A stretch of DNA of 64,000 nucleotides from Bacteroidota bacterium (GCA_018267615.1 JAFDYD010000018.1:242278-306277), one strand, 5' to 3'; numbered from the stretch's first letter, positions 38,301 to 48,218 are shown. The notes: a model not told the origin generated them from the letters alone. Made by a program: numbers and translations.

Positions 38301-39623
38301 TGGAGCTCTGTTCAACATGACCGGATGTCCTCTTAAAATATTTTCGAGAATATCCCACACAATTGCTTCTTTACGGTCAACCAGCTTACGTGCAGATTTT
38401 ACCGTTTTTACGATACCTCTTTCAATTAATTTTCTAATGATAAATGGCTTGAACAATTCAGCAGCCATATCTTTAGGCAAACCACACTCATGCAATTTCA
38501 ATTCTGGTCCTACTACGATTACAGAACGACCGGAATAATCCACACGTTTACCCAAAAGATTTTGACGGAAACGACCTTGCTTTCCTTTCAGCACATCACT
38601 AAGTGATTTCAATGCACGTCCACCTTCTGCTTTTACCGCATTTGATTTACGACTGTTATCGAACAAAGAGTCGATTGCTTCCTGCAGCATACGTTTTTCA
38701 TTACGCAAAATCACTTCGGGAGCTTTGATCTCCAACAATCTTTTCAAACGATTATTACGAATGATAACACGACGATATAAATCATTCAAATCGGAAGAAG
38801 CAAAACGTCCACCATCCAAAGGAACCAGAGGACGCAATTCCGGAGGAATTACAGGAATATATTGCATCACCATCCATTCAGGACGATTGGTGATTCTGCT
38901 ATTTGCATCACGGAATGCTTCAACCACGCTCAAACGTTTCAACGCATCAGCTTTACGTTGTTGCGATGTTTCATTTGCTGCCGCATTACGAAGATCAAAA
39001 GACAACTGATCCAGATCTATTCTTTGCAATAAATCATGAACCGCTTCAGCGCCCATTTTCGCGATGAATTTATTCGGATCATCGTCGGGTAAATACTGAT
39101 TGTCTTTTGGAAGCGTATCCAATATTTCCAGGTATTCTTCTTCTGTCAACAAATCGCCATAATTCTGTCCTTTATCCGCACGGATGCCAGATTGAATGAC
39201 AACATATCTTTCGTAGTAAATAATCGTTTCCAGTTTCTTCGAGCTCATGCCCAAGAGATAACCAGTTTTGTTTGGCAAACTTTTGAAATACCAGATGTGC
39301 ACCACAGGTACAACCAGCTTGATATGCCCCATGCGCTCGCGACGAACTTTCTTTTCCGTTACTTCCACACCGCAACGATCACACACGATTCCTTTGTAGC
39401 GGATACGTTTATACTTTCCACACGCGCATTCATAATCTTTTACCGGACCGAAAATACGCTCGCAAAACAAACCATCTCTTTCAGGTTTGTATGTACGATA
39501 GTTAATGGTTTCGGGCTTCAATACCTCTCCATAAGATCTTTCAAGAATGGAATCGGGTGAAGCTAGTCCGATAGTTATTTTTGAGAAATTGGCTCTGGGA
39601 CGATTTTCTTTTTTAATAGCCAT
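35328..39623 (-). CDS. rpoC: DNA-directed RNA polymerase subunit beta'
   Basis: Catalytic largest subunit of RNA polymerase, 1431 residues from the ATG at 39623 ([15 protein letters not shown]). A frame 16 codons longer starts at 39671 without family similarity. The Mg-binding NADFDGDQ is at residues 472-479, the first zinc-binding cluster is [19 protein letters not shown] near residue 57, and the second is the Cys group around [13 protein letters not shown]. The C-terminal part has [16 protein letters not shown] and [20 protein letters not shown] motifs. It ends in an acidic tail (QFDDEE). rpoB, normally immediately upstream in this phylum, is not there: the upstream neighbours are two unrelated minus-strand genes. 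A -7-like element at 39788-39795 could provide its own promoter. Confidence 0.97.
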   Translation of the reverse strand: MAIKKENRPRANFSKITIGLASPDSILERSYGEVLKPETINYRTYKPERDGLFCERIFGPVKDYECACGKYKRIRYKGIVCDRCGVEVTEKKVRRERMGHIKLVVPVVHIWYFKSLPNKTGYLLGMSSKKLETIIYYERYVVIQSGIRADKGQNYGDLLTEEEYLEILDTLPKDNQYLPDDDPNKFIAKMGAEAVHDLLQRIDLDQLSFDLRNAAANETSQQRKADALKRLSVVEAFRDANSRITNRPEWMVMQYIPVIPPELRPLVPLDGGRFASSDLNDLYRRVIIRNNRLKRLLEIKAPEVILRNEKRMLQEAIDSLFDNSRKSNAVKAEGGRALKSLSDVLKGKQGRFRQNLLGKRVDYSGRSVIVVGPELKLHECGLPKDMAAELFKPFIIRKLIERGIVKTVKSARKLVDRKEAIVWDILENILRGHPVMLNRAPTLHRLSIQAFQPKLIEGKAIQLHPLVCTAFNADFDGDQMAVHVPLSSAAILEAQLLMLSSHNILNPQNGTPITLPSQDMVLGLYYITKGKRSTDKEKVKGEGKAFYSSEEVIIAYNENQVDLHAYIKVKVNVRNDNGELQHKLLETTVGRVLFNQHVPVEVGFVNALLTKKSLREIIGDIIKWTNVPKTAKFLDDIKQLGFRMAFRGGLSFNINDLIIPDTKEELLVSAKGEVDEVWDNYNMGLITNNERYNQIVDIWSRVDTRITETLIRELSTDKQGFNSVYMMLDSGARGSKQQIKQLAGIRGLMAKPRKSGSTGSEIIENPILSNFKGGLNVLDYFISTHGARKGLADTALKTADAGYLTRRLVDVAQDVVITEEDCGTLRGIATSALKDNEDIVEPLYDRILGRTSLHDVYDPLNDQLIAKAGEEITEEVAKRVEDSGIETIEIRSVLTCESKRGVCVKCYGKNLASGYTTQKGDAVGIIAAQSIGEPGTQLTLRTFHVGGVAGSASVESSLTAKFDGTIQFDGLRTVGTKNNDGDNVQIVIGRTGEVRIMDVKNDRLLITNNVPYGATLTVKDGQKVSKGDVICTWDPYNNVVIAEIAGAVKLDNVIEGITYREEADEQTGHREKVVIETKDKTKIPSINVEGVKEIKSYNLPVGSHIIIEGGEEVRAGQVIVKIPRVLGKLRDITGGLPRVTELFEARNPGNPAVVSEIDGVVAFGNIKRGNREIIVEAKDGVVKKYLVPLTRQILAQDGDFIKAGAQLSDGQIAPADILSIKGPFAVQEYVVNEIQEVYRLQGVKINDKHIEVIVRQMMRKLNIVDPGDTRFLEEETVDKSEFIDENDWIFDKKVVTDAGESTKLKPGQIVSLREVREENSILRRSDKKLAEYRDAKTATSAPLLLGITKASLGTQSWISAASFQETTKVLSSAAIQGKTDEMMGLKENVITGHPIPAGTGLRDFENMVVGSKEEYELLQTSREAMQFDDEE

Positions 39624-39787
39624 ATTATAATATGAGGTTTTTAATCTTTGAACGCTTATCGACAATTCCAATGAGTAACTTCCTATACTCTCAGCTCAAA
39701 CCGAAAGCAAAGTGTACTATGTTGAAAAACAATAATTTAAGATTGAAATTAGTTCTGAAAATGCCAACATATCTAAATTAAGGAGGG

Positions 39788-39795
39788 CAAAGGTA
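39788..39795 (-). promoter_or_regulatory. Possible -7 element of an rpoC promoter
   Basis: TACCTTTG on the minus strand matches the Bacteroidota -7 consensus TAnnTTTG exactly, 165 bp upstream of the rpoC ATG. The best -33 candidate (TTG) is spaced 16 nt instead of 19-20. The match is nevertheless notable because rpoC here cannot be read through from rpoB. Confidence 0.45.
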
Positions 39796-39866
39796 ACAAT
39801 TTATATCTAAACAACCATAAAATTAGAGCAGCCATTTCTCCATAAAAGACTGTTTTGTGAGTAGAT

Positions 39867-40925
39867 TTACCCCTGGACTTCCGTTGTTATGAATTCATTT
39901 ATCCGCTCAGAAATCAACAATAATCCAGTAACGCAAAATGCTGTAAAAAATCTTTCTTCAAATAATGGAAAAGCGAAAAACCGCGCGATCAAAATGGTTG
40001 ATACAGTCAGTAACAAGTAACTGGTTTTTTGGTTCATGTTGAATCTTTTTCTACTATGAATAATGAAAAAGAAAATGATCAACACTGGAAAGAGAGATTT
40101 ACTGAATTCTAAGAGGTAGCCAGCCAGTTGTGAACTATACGATTTGAATGATTGCAGCCAATGAAACTGGCTTGTACTTTTTTTGAGCCACCAGAAATCA
40201 GGTTCGTAAAAATAATTGATGGCAAAAGTGATTCCCAGGATTAATAAAACACTAAAAAAATATGTTAACTGACTCAGTTTGTTATCGGATATGCGCAGCG
40301 GCCAATATCTGAAACCGGTTATTATAATCAGTGCGGCTATAAAGTTATCGATGCGAACGAATAAGCTAAACAATAGCAGAAATATGATGAGGTATTTATT
40401 TTTTTCAAAATACAAGCAATAAAACACTGCCAGTAAAATCATTTGAGACAAGGAATCGGGGGTTGAAAGACGGGCCAAGACGATCGTACAATTCAAAAGC
40501 ATCACCAAAATGCCCATCACAAAAGACTGCACCGGCTGTAAAAACTTCGAAATCCAAAAAAAACTCAATAGACCAATACAAAAATATCCAACCAAGGATG
40601 GAAGGATCGTCGAAAAAATATACGAGAATCCAAGGCGATGCAATAAACCAATCATCCAAACATATAATGGCTTCACTCGATAAAAATCCAATATATTATT
40701 TTCGGCGCGATCAATTCTTTTTGCATGGGAAATATATTCCGAAACTGGCAATTCCTGCTCCAGTACCTGTTTTGTTTTTTGAAGTACATCCGCAGGTCCC
40801 TCCTCTTTTTCGATTGCACACGCGATATAAAAGGACATGTCGCCATTATGCCCGGGCACAAAACCGAGCAGCAAAGTGAATAAGGTGATTGATAAAATAT
40901 AATAAGCCAGCCATCTCTTTTTCAT
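39867..40925 (-). CDS. Multi-pass membrane protein, function unknown
   Basis: 352-residue protein with about nine hydrophobic segments, starting with LAYYILSITLFTLLLGFVPG. The first loop contains HNGDMSFYIACAIE and later YRVKPLYVWMIGLLHRLGF, an order reminiscent of GT-C membrane glycosyltransferases (acidic residue in the first loop, then a K-P-L-Y motif), but the match is too weak to name it. It starts 27 bp after the stop of the 518-residue gene upstream on the same strand, so the pair may be an operon, and it lies between that gene and rpoC. Confidence 0.55.
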   Translation of the reverse strand: MKKRWLAYYILSITLFTLLLGFVPGHNGDMSFYIACAIEKEEGPADVLQKTKQVLEQELPVSEYISHAKRIDRAENNILDFYRVKPLYVWMIGLLHRLGFSYIFSTILPSLVGYFCIGLLSFFWISKFLQPVQSFVMGILVMLLNCTIVLARLSTPDSLSQMILLAVFYCLYFEKNKYLIIFLLLFSLFVRIDNFIAALIIITGFRYWPLRISDNKLSQLTYFFSVLLILGITFAINYFYEPDFWWLKKSTSQFHWLQSFKSYSSQLAGYLLEFSKSLFPVLIIFFFIIHSRKRFNMNQKTSYLLLTVSTILIARFFAFPLFEERFFTAFCVTGLLLISERINEFITTEVQG

Positions 40926-40952
40926 GTATAAAGAGTAAGATTCTGTTGTTGC

Positions 40953-42509
40953 TTATCCAACCGAAACAGGATTTCGTTTGAGAAATTTTTCCCTGATAAT
41001 ATCCTGCACGGGCACATCACGCAATTTGCTTTCGAGCCAAGATATGATATCCAGGTATGCAAATGCCCTTGTTTCAAAACGATTCTTTTCATAGGTCTTT
41101 AATTTCTCCAGGAGTTTTTCAAATTCGGGTTTTATTTTTTTAGGAGCAATTTGAAATGACTTTCTAAGAAACTTAAATATTTCTTCCTCGACCAAGCTAA
41201 GATTGCCCATTTTTGCCATGAAACGATACACCGATTTGATAAGGTATTCCATCAATTGAAAATTGCCGAGTTCATAGTGAGCGATAAGATGTAACAACCT
41301 GGCGTAACACTGAAGATCCGTTCGAAGATCCACCTTCCAATGAATAATCTTACTCAGGTATTTAATGGTATTCTCATAATCGCCGCTGCCAAAATATAAC
41401 GATGCAAATTTGTAGTAAAACACAAGCCCGCGGTGTGGATCCAGATACAATTCATACTCTTTTAATTTCCCTTCGATATACGGTACCAGTTTCAAACCTT
41501 CAGAAAAAGTGCCGTCAATAAAATGTTTGTTGATTTTAGAAATATGGAGGTATACAAAAGCCTGAATATGGTTATTGTCATTGTTTCTGACAATATCTGA
41601 ACGGTAAAATTCTTCAAACAGCTCAAGGGTTTCGATAAACTTCGGGTAATTGAGCAAATCAAAATTTGCGCCAAGCAAATTGTGAAGGCCCTTTATATAG
41701 TGAGCGGTTTCGATACCGATCATAAATTTCTCTTTCTCAAAAATATCCACCCATTTTTGCGAATACCGATAATATGATAAAAAATCCTGGCCGATAAACG
41801 CATACCAACTATAACTCTGATAGAGATATAATTTCTCATAAAAGCCGGTGCATTTACTGAGATCTTTTGGCAAATGCTGTTCAAAAAAATCCTGTACCGC
41901 TTGCAGATCTTTTTCATTTCGTGCCAGCCCGTTTTTGATATACCAACTATATAATTCAAGAGAAAGGTTTGACAAACTACCGGTGAAGGTCAGCCGATCA
42001 TTCACTTCATCCATTTCAGTGGCGAGACGGTCTGCCCTGTCCTGCATACTTCGGGTGATATGCAGCGCTTCTATTTTTTGCTCAAAAAAAAGGACTTGTA
42101 ACAAAAAAGTGTACTGGTTGTAAGACCTCGCGTTTTCTTTGATCCGGTCGAGTATTTTCAGGCTTTGGAGATAGAGGCCCTGGTTGTATAATATTCTCGC
42201 GAAATCCAGCTGTTCGTGCAATTCGATGTCTATATTGGTCTCGCCCTTTATCAGACGCAGGCTGGAAAGAATCTGCCGATACAAATGCGCTTTGGCATTT
42301 GACAATTGCTTTTTCTTAATGTTCTTATTTCTCTTGAGCAATTCAGCCTCGTCATACTTGACCATCTTGTCTATCGCATCAAACAAGTGAATGATCTTCA
42401 ACTCTTCACCGGAGGAATTCCTTTTGACATAAAGCTTGAAATTCCGTTTCTCTGACTTTCTAAGCGATTTTACAAGTTGAAACAGGGTATCTGATGATCG
42501 GTTGGGCAT
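40953..42509 (-). CDS. Conserved-looking helical repeat protein, function unknown
   Basis: 518-residue soluble protein without signal peptide or membrane segments. It is Leu/Tyr/Lys/Glu-rich and appears almost wholly helical, with stretches such as YNQGLYLQSLKILDRIKENARSY (broken here as YNQGLYLQSLKILD and RIKENA) and YFGSGDYENTIKYLSKIIH that look like tetratricopeptide-type helix pairs. The N-terminus SDTLFQLVKSLRKSEKRNFK is basic. I do not recognise a named family; proteins of this look are common in Bacteroidota. It is divergent from leuA across a 204-bp gap and followed by the membrane protein gene 27 bp later. Confidence 0.6.
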   Translation of the reverse strand: MPNRSSDTLFQLVKSLRKSEKRNFKLYVKRNSSGEELKIIHLFDAIDKMVKYDEAELLKRNKNIKKKQLSNAKAHLYRQILSSLRLIKGETNIDIELHEQLDFARILYNQGLYLQSLKILDRIKENARSYNQYTFLLQVLFFEQKIEALHITRSMQDRADRLATEMDEVNDRLTFTGSLSNLSLELYSWYIKNGLARNEKDLQAVQDFFEQHLPKDLSKCTGFYEKLYLYQSYSWYAFIGQDFLSYYRYSQKWVDIFEKEKFMIGIETAHYIKGLHNLLGANFDLLNYPKFIETLELFEEFYRSDIVRNNDNNHIQAFVYLHISKINKHFIDGTFSEGLKLVPYIEGKLKEYELYLDPHRGLVFYYKFASLYFGSGDYENTIKYLSKIIHWKVDLRTDLQCYARLLHLIAHYELGNFQLMEYLIKSVYRFMAKMGNLSLVEEEIFKFLRKSFQIAPKKIKPEFEKLLEKLKTYEKNRFETRAFAYLDIISWLESKLRDVPVQDIIREKFLKRNPVSVG

Positions 42510-42713
42510 CGTAATTTATAATCTTTAAATCCTTTACCAGTAAGCGTTTCAGGGGTATTTAGCCATTTTTACTGGCGTAAATTGTCCCTTATTTTGATTT
42601 CACGGCCAGTATAAACAAAGATATCTTCGAAAGATTGGGTTTTGCTATCCTAAAAACCCGCGATGCAAAAATAAACAGCCTGAATCTTTTTATCAATTCT
42701 TTCAATAAAAGCT

Positions 42714-43883
42714 ATGCCAAACCAAAAGATTTTCATTTTTGATACTACGCTGCGCGACGGCGAGCAAGTGCCTGGTTGTAAATTGAACACCAAAGAAAAA
42801 ATCGAGCTGGCACTTCAACTCGAGGAACTTGGTGTGGACATTATCGAAGCGGGTTTTCCAATTTCCAGTCCGGGTGATTTTCATTCCGTAGAAGAAATAT
42901 CAAAGATCATAAAAAATGCTTCTGTATGCGGCCTGAGCAGGGCTGTGCAGAAAGATATTGAAACTGCGGCACAAGCTCTAAAATATGCAAAAAGACCTCG
43001 TATACATACAGGAATCGGCACATCGGATCTGCACATCAAAGCAAAATTTAATTCTACGCGTGAAGAAATTATTGAAAGAGCCGTGCAGGCTGTCAAATGG
43101 GCCAAAAATTTTGTGGATGATGTCGAATTTTATGCCGAGGATGCCGGCCGCACCGATAACGAATATCTTGCGCGCGTTATAGAAGCTGTGATCAAAGCGG
43201 GTGCAACTGTTGTAAATATTCCCGACACTACTGGTTATTGCTTGCCTCACCAATACGGCGAAAAAATTGCTTTTCTCATTAACAATGTAAAAAATATTGA
43301 TCGTGCTGTGATCTCTTGTCACTGCCACAATGATCTTGGGTTAGCAACAGCTAATTCAATATCAGGGATCATTGGAGGTGCGCGTCAAATTGAATGCACT
43401 ATTAACGGCCTCGGCGAAAGAGCTGGTAATACTTCTCTGGAAGAAGTTGTAATGGTTATTAAACAACATGCGCATTTGGGATTTTATACTGATATAAAAA
43501 CACAAAAATTAAATCCCGTGAGCAGGCAGGTTGCTGAAACAATGCGTATGATGGTGCAACCTAACAAAGCGATTGTGGGATCGAATGCCTTCTCCCATTC
43601 TTCAGGGATTCACCAGGATGGATTTTTGAAAGATTCATTAACCTATGAGATCATAAATCCTGAAGAAGTTGGGGCAGATGGATCCAAGATCGTACTAACG
43701 GCAAGGAGTGGACGCAGTGCACTGGCCCATCGCCTGCACAAAATCGGCTATTCATTCAACAGGAATGATATTGATGTTATATACGAACACTTTTTACAAG
43801 TGGCAGATACGAAAAAGGAAGTGATGGAAGATGACCTGCATAAATTGGCAAAGGCTTACCAGGCATCAATAGTAACAGCATAG
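42714..43883 (+). CDS. leuA: 2-isopropylmalate synthase, short form
   Basis: Condenses acetyl-CoA with 2-ketoisovalerate, the first committed step to leucine. The N-terminal signature is [14 protein letters not shown], and the metal-binding [13 protein letters not shown] lies near residue 204, followed by [17 protein letters not shown]. The protein ends at residue 389, just after the catalytic domain and a short linker, so the C-terminal LeuA regulatory (leucine-binding) domain of the roughly 520-residue enzymes is absent. Homocitrate and citramalate synthases share the fold, but leuC, leuD and leuB follow, which fixes the role. The 204 bp upstream contain a GGGTTTT/AAAACCC hairpin (42637-42659) but no leader peptide. 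Confidence 0.9.
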   Translation: MPNQKIFIFDTTLRDGEQVPGCKLNTKEKIELALQLEELGVDIIEAGFPISSPGDFHSVEEISKIIKNASVCGLSRAVQKDIETAAQALKYAKRPRIHTGIGTSDLHIKAKFNSTREEIIERAVQAVKWAKNFVDDVEFYAEDAGRTDNEYLARVIEAVIKAGATVVNIPDTTGYCLPHQYGEKIAFLINNVKNIDRAVISCHCHNDLGLATANSISGIIGGARQIECTINGLGERAGNTSLEEVVMVIKQHAHLGFYTDIKTQKLNPVSRQVAETMRMMVQPNKAIVGSNAFSHSSGIHQDGFLKDSLTYEIINPEEVGADGSKIVLTARSGRSALAHRLHKIGYSFNRNDIDVIYEHFLQVADTKKEVMEDDLHKLAKAYQASIVTA

Positions 43884-43919
43884 TGACTTATCACAGTTAT
43901 AAAAAGATTAAAAAATTTC

Positions 43920-45338
43920 ATGGCGAAAACATTATTTGAAAAAATCTGGGACAAACATGTCATCAAAACCATCGAAGATGGTCCGTCGGTTTTATATATC
44001 GACAAACATTTTATCCATGAAGTGACGAGCCCACAGGCATTCAAAGGGCTTGAGCAAAGAGGTTTAAAAGTATTTCGTCCCAAGCAAGTCGTTGCCACGG
44101 CCGATCATAATGTTCCAACGATTAACCAGCACTTGCCAATTAAGGAAGAATTATCGCGCAAACAAGTTCAGACGCTCAAAGAAAATTGTGAAAAATTTGG
44201 TATCGAACTTTATGGCCTTGGTCATCCTTACCAGGGAATCGTGCACGTAATCGGGCCTGAACTCGGAGTTACTCAACCCGGGATGACAATTGTTTGTGGC
44301 GATAGTCACACCTCCACGCATGGCGCTTTCGGAACAATTGCATTTGGTATCGGCACCAGCGAAGTTGAAATGGTTCTTGCAACGCAATGTCTTTTGCAGA
44401 GCAAACCGAAATTGATGCGCATCAACGTGGAAGGGAAACTTAATAAAGGCGTTGTATCAAAAGATATCATTCTATATATTATCTCATTGATTTCAGCAAG
44501 CGGCGCTACAGGATATGCCGTTGAATATGCAGGATCGGCGATAAGAAATCTGTCGATGGAAGCCCGCATGACCATTTGTAATATGAGTATTGAAATGGGC
44601 GCACGTTGCGGCATGATCGCTCCCGATGAAATTACTTTCAACTATGTAAAAGGAAGACAATTTGCGCCCGCTGGAAAGGCATGGGACGAAGCATGGGCTT
44701 ATTGGAAAACTTTATACAGTGATGCTGACGCAAAATTTGATAAGGAAATTAATATAAACGCGCGAGATATCGAGCCGATGATCACCTATGGCACCAACCC
44801 TGGAATGGGCATCGGAGTTTCCGGGCATGTTCCTGCTCTAACCGAAATAGATGAAAAAGAAAAACCTTCTTTTGAAAAATCTCTGCTCTACATGGGTCTT
44901 GAGCCCGGAACTAATATAAAGGGCAAAAAAGTAGATTATGTTTTTATCGGCAGTTGCACCAACAGCCGCATTGAGGACTTGCGCATGGTTGCGGCATTTG
45001 TGAAAGGAAAACATAAAGCCGATGATGTAGAAGTATGGATTGTTCCCGGAAGCAAGCAAGTAGAAAAACAAGCAAAGGAAGAAGGTATTGATAAAGTTTT
45101 TGAAGAAGCTGGTTTCATTTTGCGCCAACCAGGTTGTTCCGCATGTTTAGGAATGAATGAAGATAAAATTCCTGCAGGAAAATATTGCATCTCTACAAGC
45201 AACAGGAATTTCGAAGGGAGACAAGGACCGAATGCAAGAACATTTTTGGCGAGTCCGCTTACAGCAGCCGCGGCAGCCATTACTGGTGAAGTTGCAGACG
45301 TGAGAGAACTGATATCAACCGCATTGGAAGTTGAGTAA
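43920..45338 (+). CDS. leuC: 3-isopropylmalate dehydratase large subunit
   Basis: Aconitase-family subunit that isomerises 2- to 3-isopropylmalate with LeuD. The [4Fe-4S] cysteines are visible in [14 protein letters not shown] (near residue 345) and in [15 protein letters not shown] (near 405). Other hallmarks are [16 protein letters not shown] near 126 and the N-terminal [13 protein letters not shown]. Length (472) is typical of the bacterial LeuC. It begins 36 bp after leuA. Its partner leuD is not the next gene: a PEBP-family gene is inserted between them. Confidence 0.96.
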   Translation: MAKTLFEKIWDKHVIKTIEDGPSVLYIDKHFIHEVTSPQAFKGLEQRGLKVFRPKQVVATADHNVPTINQHLPIKEELSRKQVQTLKENCEKFGIELYGLGHPYQGIVHVIGPELGVTQPGMTIVCGDSHTSTHGAFGTIAFGIGTSEVEMVLATQCLLQSKPKLMRINVEGKLNKGVVSKDIILYIISLISASGATGYAVEYAGSAIRNLSMEARMTICNMSIEMGARCGMIAPDEITFNYVKGRQFAPAGKAWDEAWAYWKTLYSDADAKFDKEININARDIEPMITYGTNPGMGIGVSGHVPALTEIDEKEKPSFEKSLLYMGLEPGTNIKGKKVDYVFIGSCTNSRIEDLRMVAAFVKGKHKADDVEVWIVPGSKQVEKQAKEEGIDKVFEEAGFILRQPGCSACLGMNEDKIPAGKYCISTSNRNFEGRQGPNARTFLASPLTAAAAAITGEVADVRELISTALEVE

Positions 45339-45398
45339 TATTTGCGGTTACACGAAAACGTTAGATTAAACACGAAAAACCATAAATAAAAGACAAGT

Positions 45399-45944
45399 AT
45401 GAAAAAAACAATTTTCGCTTTTTTCATTTTTTTACTAACAGGAATTGTTTCATTCGCCCAAACCTTTACGCTTAGAAGCAAGGACATTGGCGGCCAAGCC
45501 ACCACCAAACAAGTGTTCAAAGGTTTTGGTTGCACCGGCGAAAATATTTCACCGGAATTGTATTGGGAAAATGTACCGGCAGGTACAAAGAGTTTTGCCG
45601 TCACTATGTATGATCCGGACGCCCCGACTGGAAGCGGATTCTGGCATTGGTTGATTTTCGATATTCCAGCGAATGTGAGCGAATTGAAATCGGGTGCTGG
45701 AGATCTTTCAAAAAATTTGGCACCGGCAGGATCCATTCAAAGTAAAACAGATTTTGGGCAGCCGGGATATGGCGGTCCTTGTCCACCGGAAGGTCACGGT
45801 TTTCATGAGTACATCATCACGGTATATGCTTTGAAGACCGAAAAACTTGGATTGGATCAAAATGCATCTGGTGCATATGTTGGCTTTAACCTGTATGGGA
45901 ACACAATCGCAAAAGCATCGCTGGTGATGTATTATAAACGTTAA
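45399..45944 (+). CDS. Exported YbhB/YbcL-family (PEBP, Raf-kinase-inhibitor-like) protein
   Basis: 181-residue protein with a signal peptide (KKTIFAFFIFLLTGIVSFAQ) and the phosphatidylethanolamine-binding fold: CTGENISPELYWENVP, MYDPDAPTGSGFWHWLIF and, near 130, YGGPCPPEGHGFHEYIITVYAL. These contain the conserved ligand-pocket residues (DPDAP, HW, GPCPP-GH). The family's ligand in bacteria is poorly known. The gene is inserted between leuC and leuD on the same strand, 60 bp after leuC and 15 bp before leuD, so it is probably cotranscribed with leucine genes, although a periplasmic protein has no evident place in the pathway. Confidence 0.88.
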   Translation: MKKTIFAFFIFLLTGIVSFAQTFTLRSKDIGGQATTKQVFKGFGCTGENISPELYWENVPAGTKSFAVTMYDPDAPTGSGFWHWLIFDIPANVSELKSGAGDLSKNLAPAGSIQSKTDFGQPGYGGPCPPEGHGFHEYIITVYALKTEKLGLDQNASGAYVGFNLYGNTIAKASLVMYYKR

Positions 45945-45959
45945 ACAGCATTCAACTCT

Positions 45960-46556
45960 ATGAGCAAGCAGATCAATATTGTAAATTCTACGGTGGTTCC
46001 GATTAAAATGGAAAATATCGACACCGACCAGATTATCCCCGCACGTTTTTTAAAAGCTACGAGCAGAGATGGATTTGGAAAGAATTTGTTTCGTGATTGG
46101 CGATACGAAAACGATGATGAACAACAGCCAAAGAAAAGCTTTCCGTTGAATAATAGCAACTATACAGGAAGCATCTTGGTTGCTGGTAAAAATTTCGGTT
46201 GTGGATCATCAAGAGAACATGCTGCGTGGGCCATTAAAGATTATGGATTTGATGTAGTGGTAAGTAGTTTTTTTGCCGACATATTCAAAAATAATGCGCT
46301 CAATAATTTTTTGCTACCAGTAACGGTGAGTGATTCTTTCCTGCAAAATATTTTTGATGCAGTTGAAAAAGATCCCACCGCTTCATTGGAAGTAAATCTG
46401 AAAGAACAAACAATCAGGATCTCAAGCAGCAACCTGACAGAAAAATTTGATATCAATCATTATAAAAAAACATGCCTGTTAAACGGTTATGATGATATCG
46501 ATTATTTGTTGAGCATTAAAAAAGAAGTAGAGGAATTTGAAAAGCACCTTGCCTGA
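45960..46556 (+). CDS. leuD: 3-isopropylmalate dehydratase small subunit
   Basis: Partner of LeuC. The 198-residue protein has the family signature [14 protein letters not shown] near residue 18 and the substrate-loop motif [21 protein letters not shown] near 78. The C-terminal half contains [18 protein letters not shown]. Length is normal. The start ATG is 15 bp after the stop of the PEBP gene, tight enough for one transcript with leuA, leuC and leuB. Confidence 0.96.
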   Translation: MSKQINIVNSTVVPIKMENIDTDQIIPARFLKATSRDGFGKNLFRDWRYENDDEQQPKKSFPLNNSNYTGSILVAGKNFGCGSSREHAAWAIKDYGFDVVVSSFFADIFKNNALNNFLLPVTVSDSFLQNIFDAVEKDPTASLEVNLKEQTIRISSSNLTEKFDINHYKKTCLLNGYDDIDYLLSIKKEVEEFEKHLA

Positions 46557-46618
46557 TGCAACAAAATTTGACAGATACATTTTAAATCTAACGATTGATA
46601 AAAAGAAACAAATAAAGA

Positions 46619-47794
46619 ATGATAAAGCATACAGTAAAAAAATTTTCTCCGGGAGCAGGAGAAGGAGGAAATCGGGGCGTTCAAAAAAATATTGTCGTTA
46701 TCGAGGGGGATGGAATTGGTCCTGAAGTAACTAGACAATCAGTAAAAGTTTTGAATGCAATAGCGGAAAGATTCAACCATGAATTTAGCTACAGCTATTT
46801 TTTAATGGGAGCCGTTGCTATCGACAAGACTAGCAATCCTTTGCCGGACGAAACCATTGAAGCGTCTTTGAACAGCGATGCGATTTTGTTTGGAGCAATC
46901 GGTCATCCGAAATACGACAATGATCCAACGGCGAAAGTAAGGCCTGAACAAGGTTTGCTTAAGTTGAGAAAATCCTTACAATTATTTGCGAATATCCGTC
47001 CTGTTGCCACCTATCCCTCGCTCCAACATCTGTCGCCATTGAAAACAAAAAATATTGAAGACGTTGATTTTGTTATTTTCAGGGAGCTGACAGGCGGCAT
47101 CTATTTCGGAAAGAAAGAAGTCAATGCAGAAAACACAGTGGCCTCTGACGATTGCGTATACACCAGGGAAGAAATCGAACGCATTGCCCATCTCGCTTTC
47201 AAACAAGCGCAGTTGAGAAGAAAAAAACTGACCCTGGTCGATAAGGCCAACGTATTGGAAACATCCAGGCTTTGGCGAAAAGTGGTGCAGGAAATTGCCA
47301 AAGAATATAAAGACGTTGCCGTGGATTTTTTATTTGTTGATAATGCTGCGATGCAAATCATTCTCAATCCCAAACAATTTGATGTGATCCTTACAGAAAA
47401 CATGTTTGGAGATATCATCAGCGATGAAGCAAGTGTGATCAGCGGTTCGCTTGGATTATTACCGTCGGCCTCTATCGGTAAGGGTGCAGCGCTTTTTGAA
47501 CCAATTCATGGCTCTTATCCGCAAGCTGCCGGAAAAGATATTGCAAATCCACTTGGCTCAATCCTTTCAGCAGCGATGTTGCTTGATCATTTCGGTTTAC
47601 ACAAGGAAGCTGAATTGATAAGAGAAGCGGCAAACTGGACATTGCGCAATGGTTTCGTAACAAAAGATATCGATCCTGTAAATTTTTATTTTACTTCTAC
47701 TATTGGAGAATTGATCAGTGATTATGTAGGAGGAAAAATTCCTGGAGATATCAATAAAGCAAATGTAGAATTAAGAAAGTCTACGATCATTTGA
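46619..47794 (+). CDS. leuB: 3-isopropylmalate dehydrogenase
   Basis: NAD-dependent oxidative decarboxylase forming 2-ketoisocaproate. Family motifs are NIVVIEGDGIGPEV at the N-terminal side, FRELTGGIYFG near residue 140, and NMFGDIISDEASVISGSLGLLPSAS near 261-285 (given here as NMFGDIISDEAS, then GSLGLLPSAS). The product is 391 residues because about 22 residues (MIKHTVKKFSPGAGEGG and following) precede the usual start; no alternative ATG, GTG or TTG lies closer to the core. The extension contains a Gly-rich stretch without similarity. It is the last gene of the leu group, and the ilv leader promoter follows. Confidence 0.94.
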   Translation: MIKHTVKKFSPGAGEGGNRGVQKNIVVIEGDGIGPEVTRQSVKVLNAIAERFNHEFSYSYFLMGAVAIDKTSNPLPDETIEASLNSDAILFGAIGHPKYDNDPTAKVRPEQGLLKLRKSLQLFANIRPVATYPSLQHLSPLKTKNIEDVDFVIFRELTGGIYFGKKEVNAENTVASDDCVYTREEIERIAHLAFKQAQLRRKKLTLVDKANVLETSRLWRKVVQEIAKEYKDVAVDFLFVDNAAMQIILNPKQFDVILTENMFGDIISDEASVISGSLGLLPSASIGKGAALFEPIHGSYPQAAGKDIANPLGSILSAAMLLDHFGLHKEAELIREAANWTLRNGFVTKDIDPVNFYFTSTIGELISDYVGGKIPGDINKANVELRKSTII

Positions 47795-47857
47795 CGAGGT
47801 AAAAAGTATCGGTTGAAGGTTTGATAAAAAATTACTCCTTCAATTCCAAAAAAGTTC

Positions 47858-47888
47858 TTTGCATATTCAGCGGTGGTTCGTATATTCG
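47858..47888 (+). promoter_or_regulatory. Promoter of the ilv leader and operon
   Basis: TTTG at 47858-47861 and TATATTCG at 47881-47888 are separated by exactly 19 nt, matching the Bacteroidota housekeeping consensus TTTG-N19-TAnnTTTG with one mismatch in the -7 box. Transcription would begin about 47894, roughly 13 nt before the leader peptide ATG. Confidence 0.6.
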
Positions 47889-47906
47889 CAACACAACGAA
47901 CTCTTC

Positions 47907-47999
47907 ATGTTGAAAAGCAGATTAAATAATTTAGTTTCCATCTCCATTCTAATTGTGGTGGTCATTATTATTCCTGCACTTCAAGGAGGTAGTTGTTAA
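47907..47999 (+). CDS. ilvL: ilv operon leader peptide
   Basis: Thirty-codon reading frame starting with ATG and ending in TAA. Residues 9-25 are dominated by branched-chain amino acids: LVSISILIVVVIII then PAL. The whole peptide has seven Ile, five Leu... counted over all codons roughly half are Ile, Val or Leu, the codon bias of ilvGMEDA-type leaders that sense charged tRNAs for isoleucine, valine and leucine. It is preceded by a good promoter match and followed 28 nt later by a strong intrinsic terminator, before ilvD at 48219. Together these make transcription attenuation by ribosome stalling the obvious interpretation. Too short to be found by ordinary gene calling. Confidence 0.85.
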   Translation: MLKSRLNNLVSISILIVVVIIIPALQGGSC

Positions 48000-48027
48000 T
48001 TCATAATACTAAAACTAAAGATAAACG

Positions 48028-48057
48028 ACCCGCCTCCAAAAAAGGCGGGTTTTTTTT
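48028..48057 (+). terminator. Attenuator terminator of the ilv operon
   Basis: Perfect 8-bp GC-rich stem ACCCGCCT (48028-48035) with AGGCGGGT (48043-48050), a 7-nt loop and a run of eight T's. It lies between the leader peptide and ilvD, 161 bp before the ilvD start, and should stop transcription when the leader is translated without stalling. The rest of the 424-bp gap after leuB holds no other gene. Confidence 0.9.
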
Positions 48058-48218
48058 GTCCGAACCGGGATAAGTAGTAAAAAATCGATTAAGATAACAG
48101 TTGCAACATAGTTCAGATGAATTTTGAAAATATCATTAAATAAAAATTACAATAATGGGAATGAGTTTGGAACTATATCTAACTTATCCCAAAAATCACA
48201 ATAATCACAGTTCAGACA

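Noticed and set aside
44936..45736. A 266-codon minus-strand frame across leuC and the PEBP gene
   Set aside because: Antisense to two well supported genes; its composition is a mirror of them.
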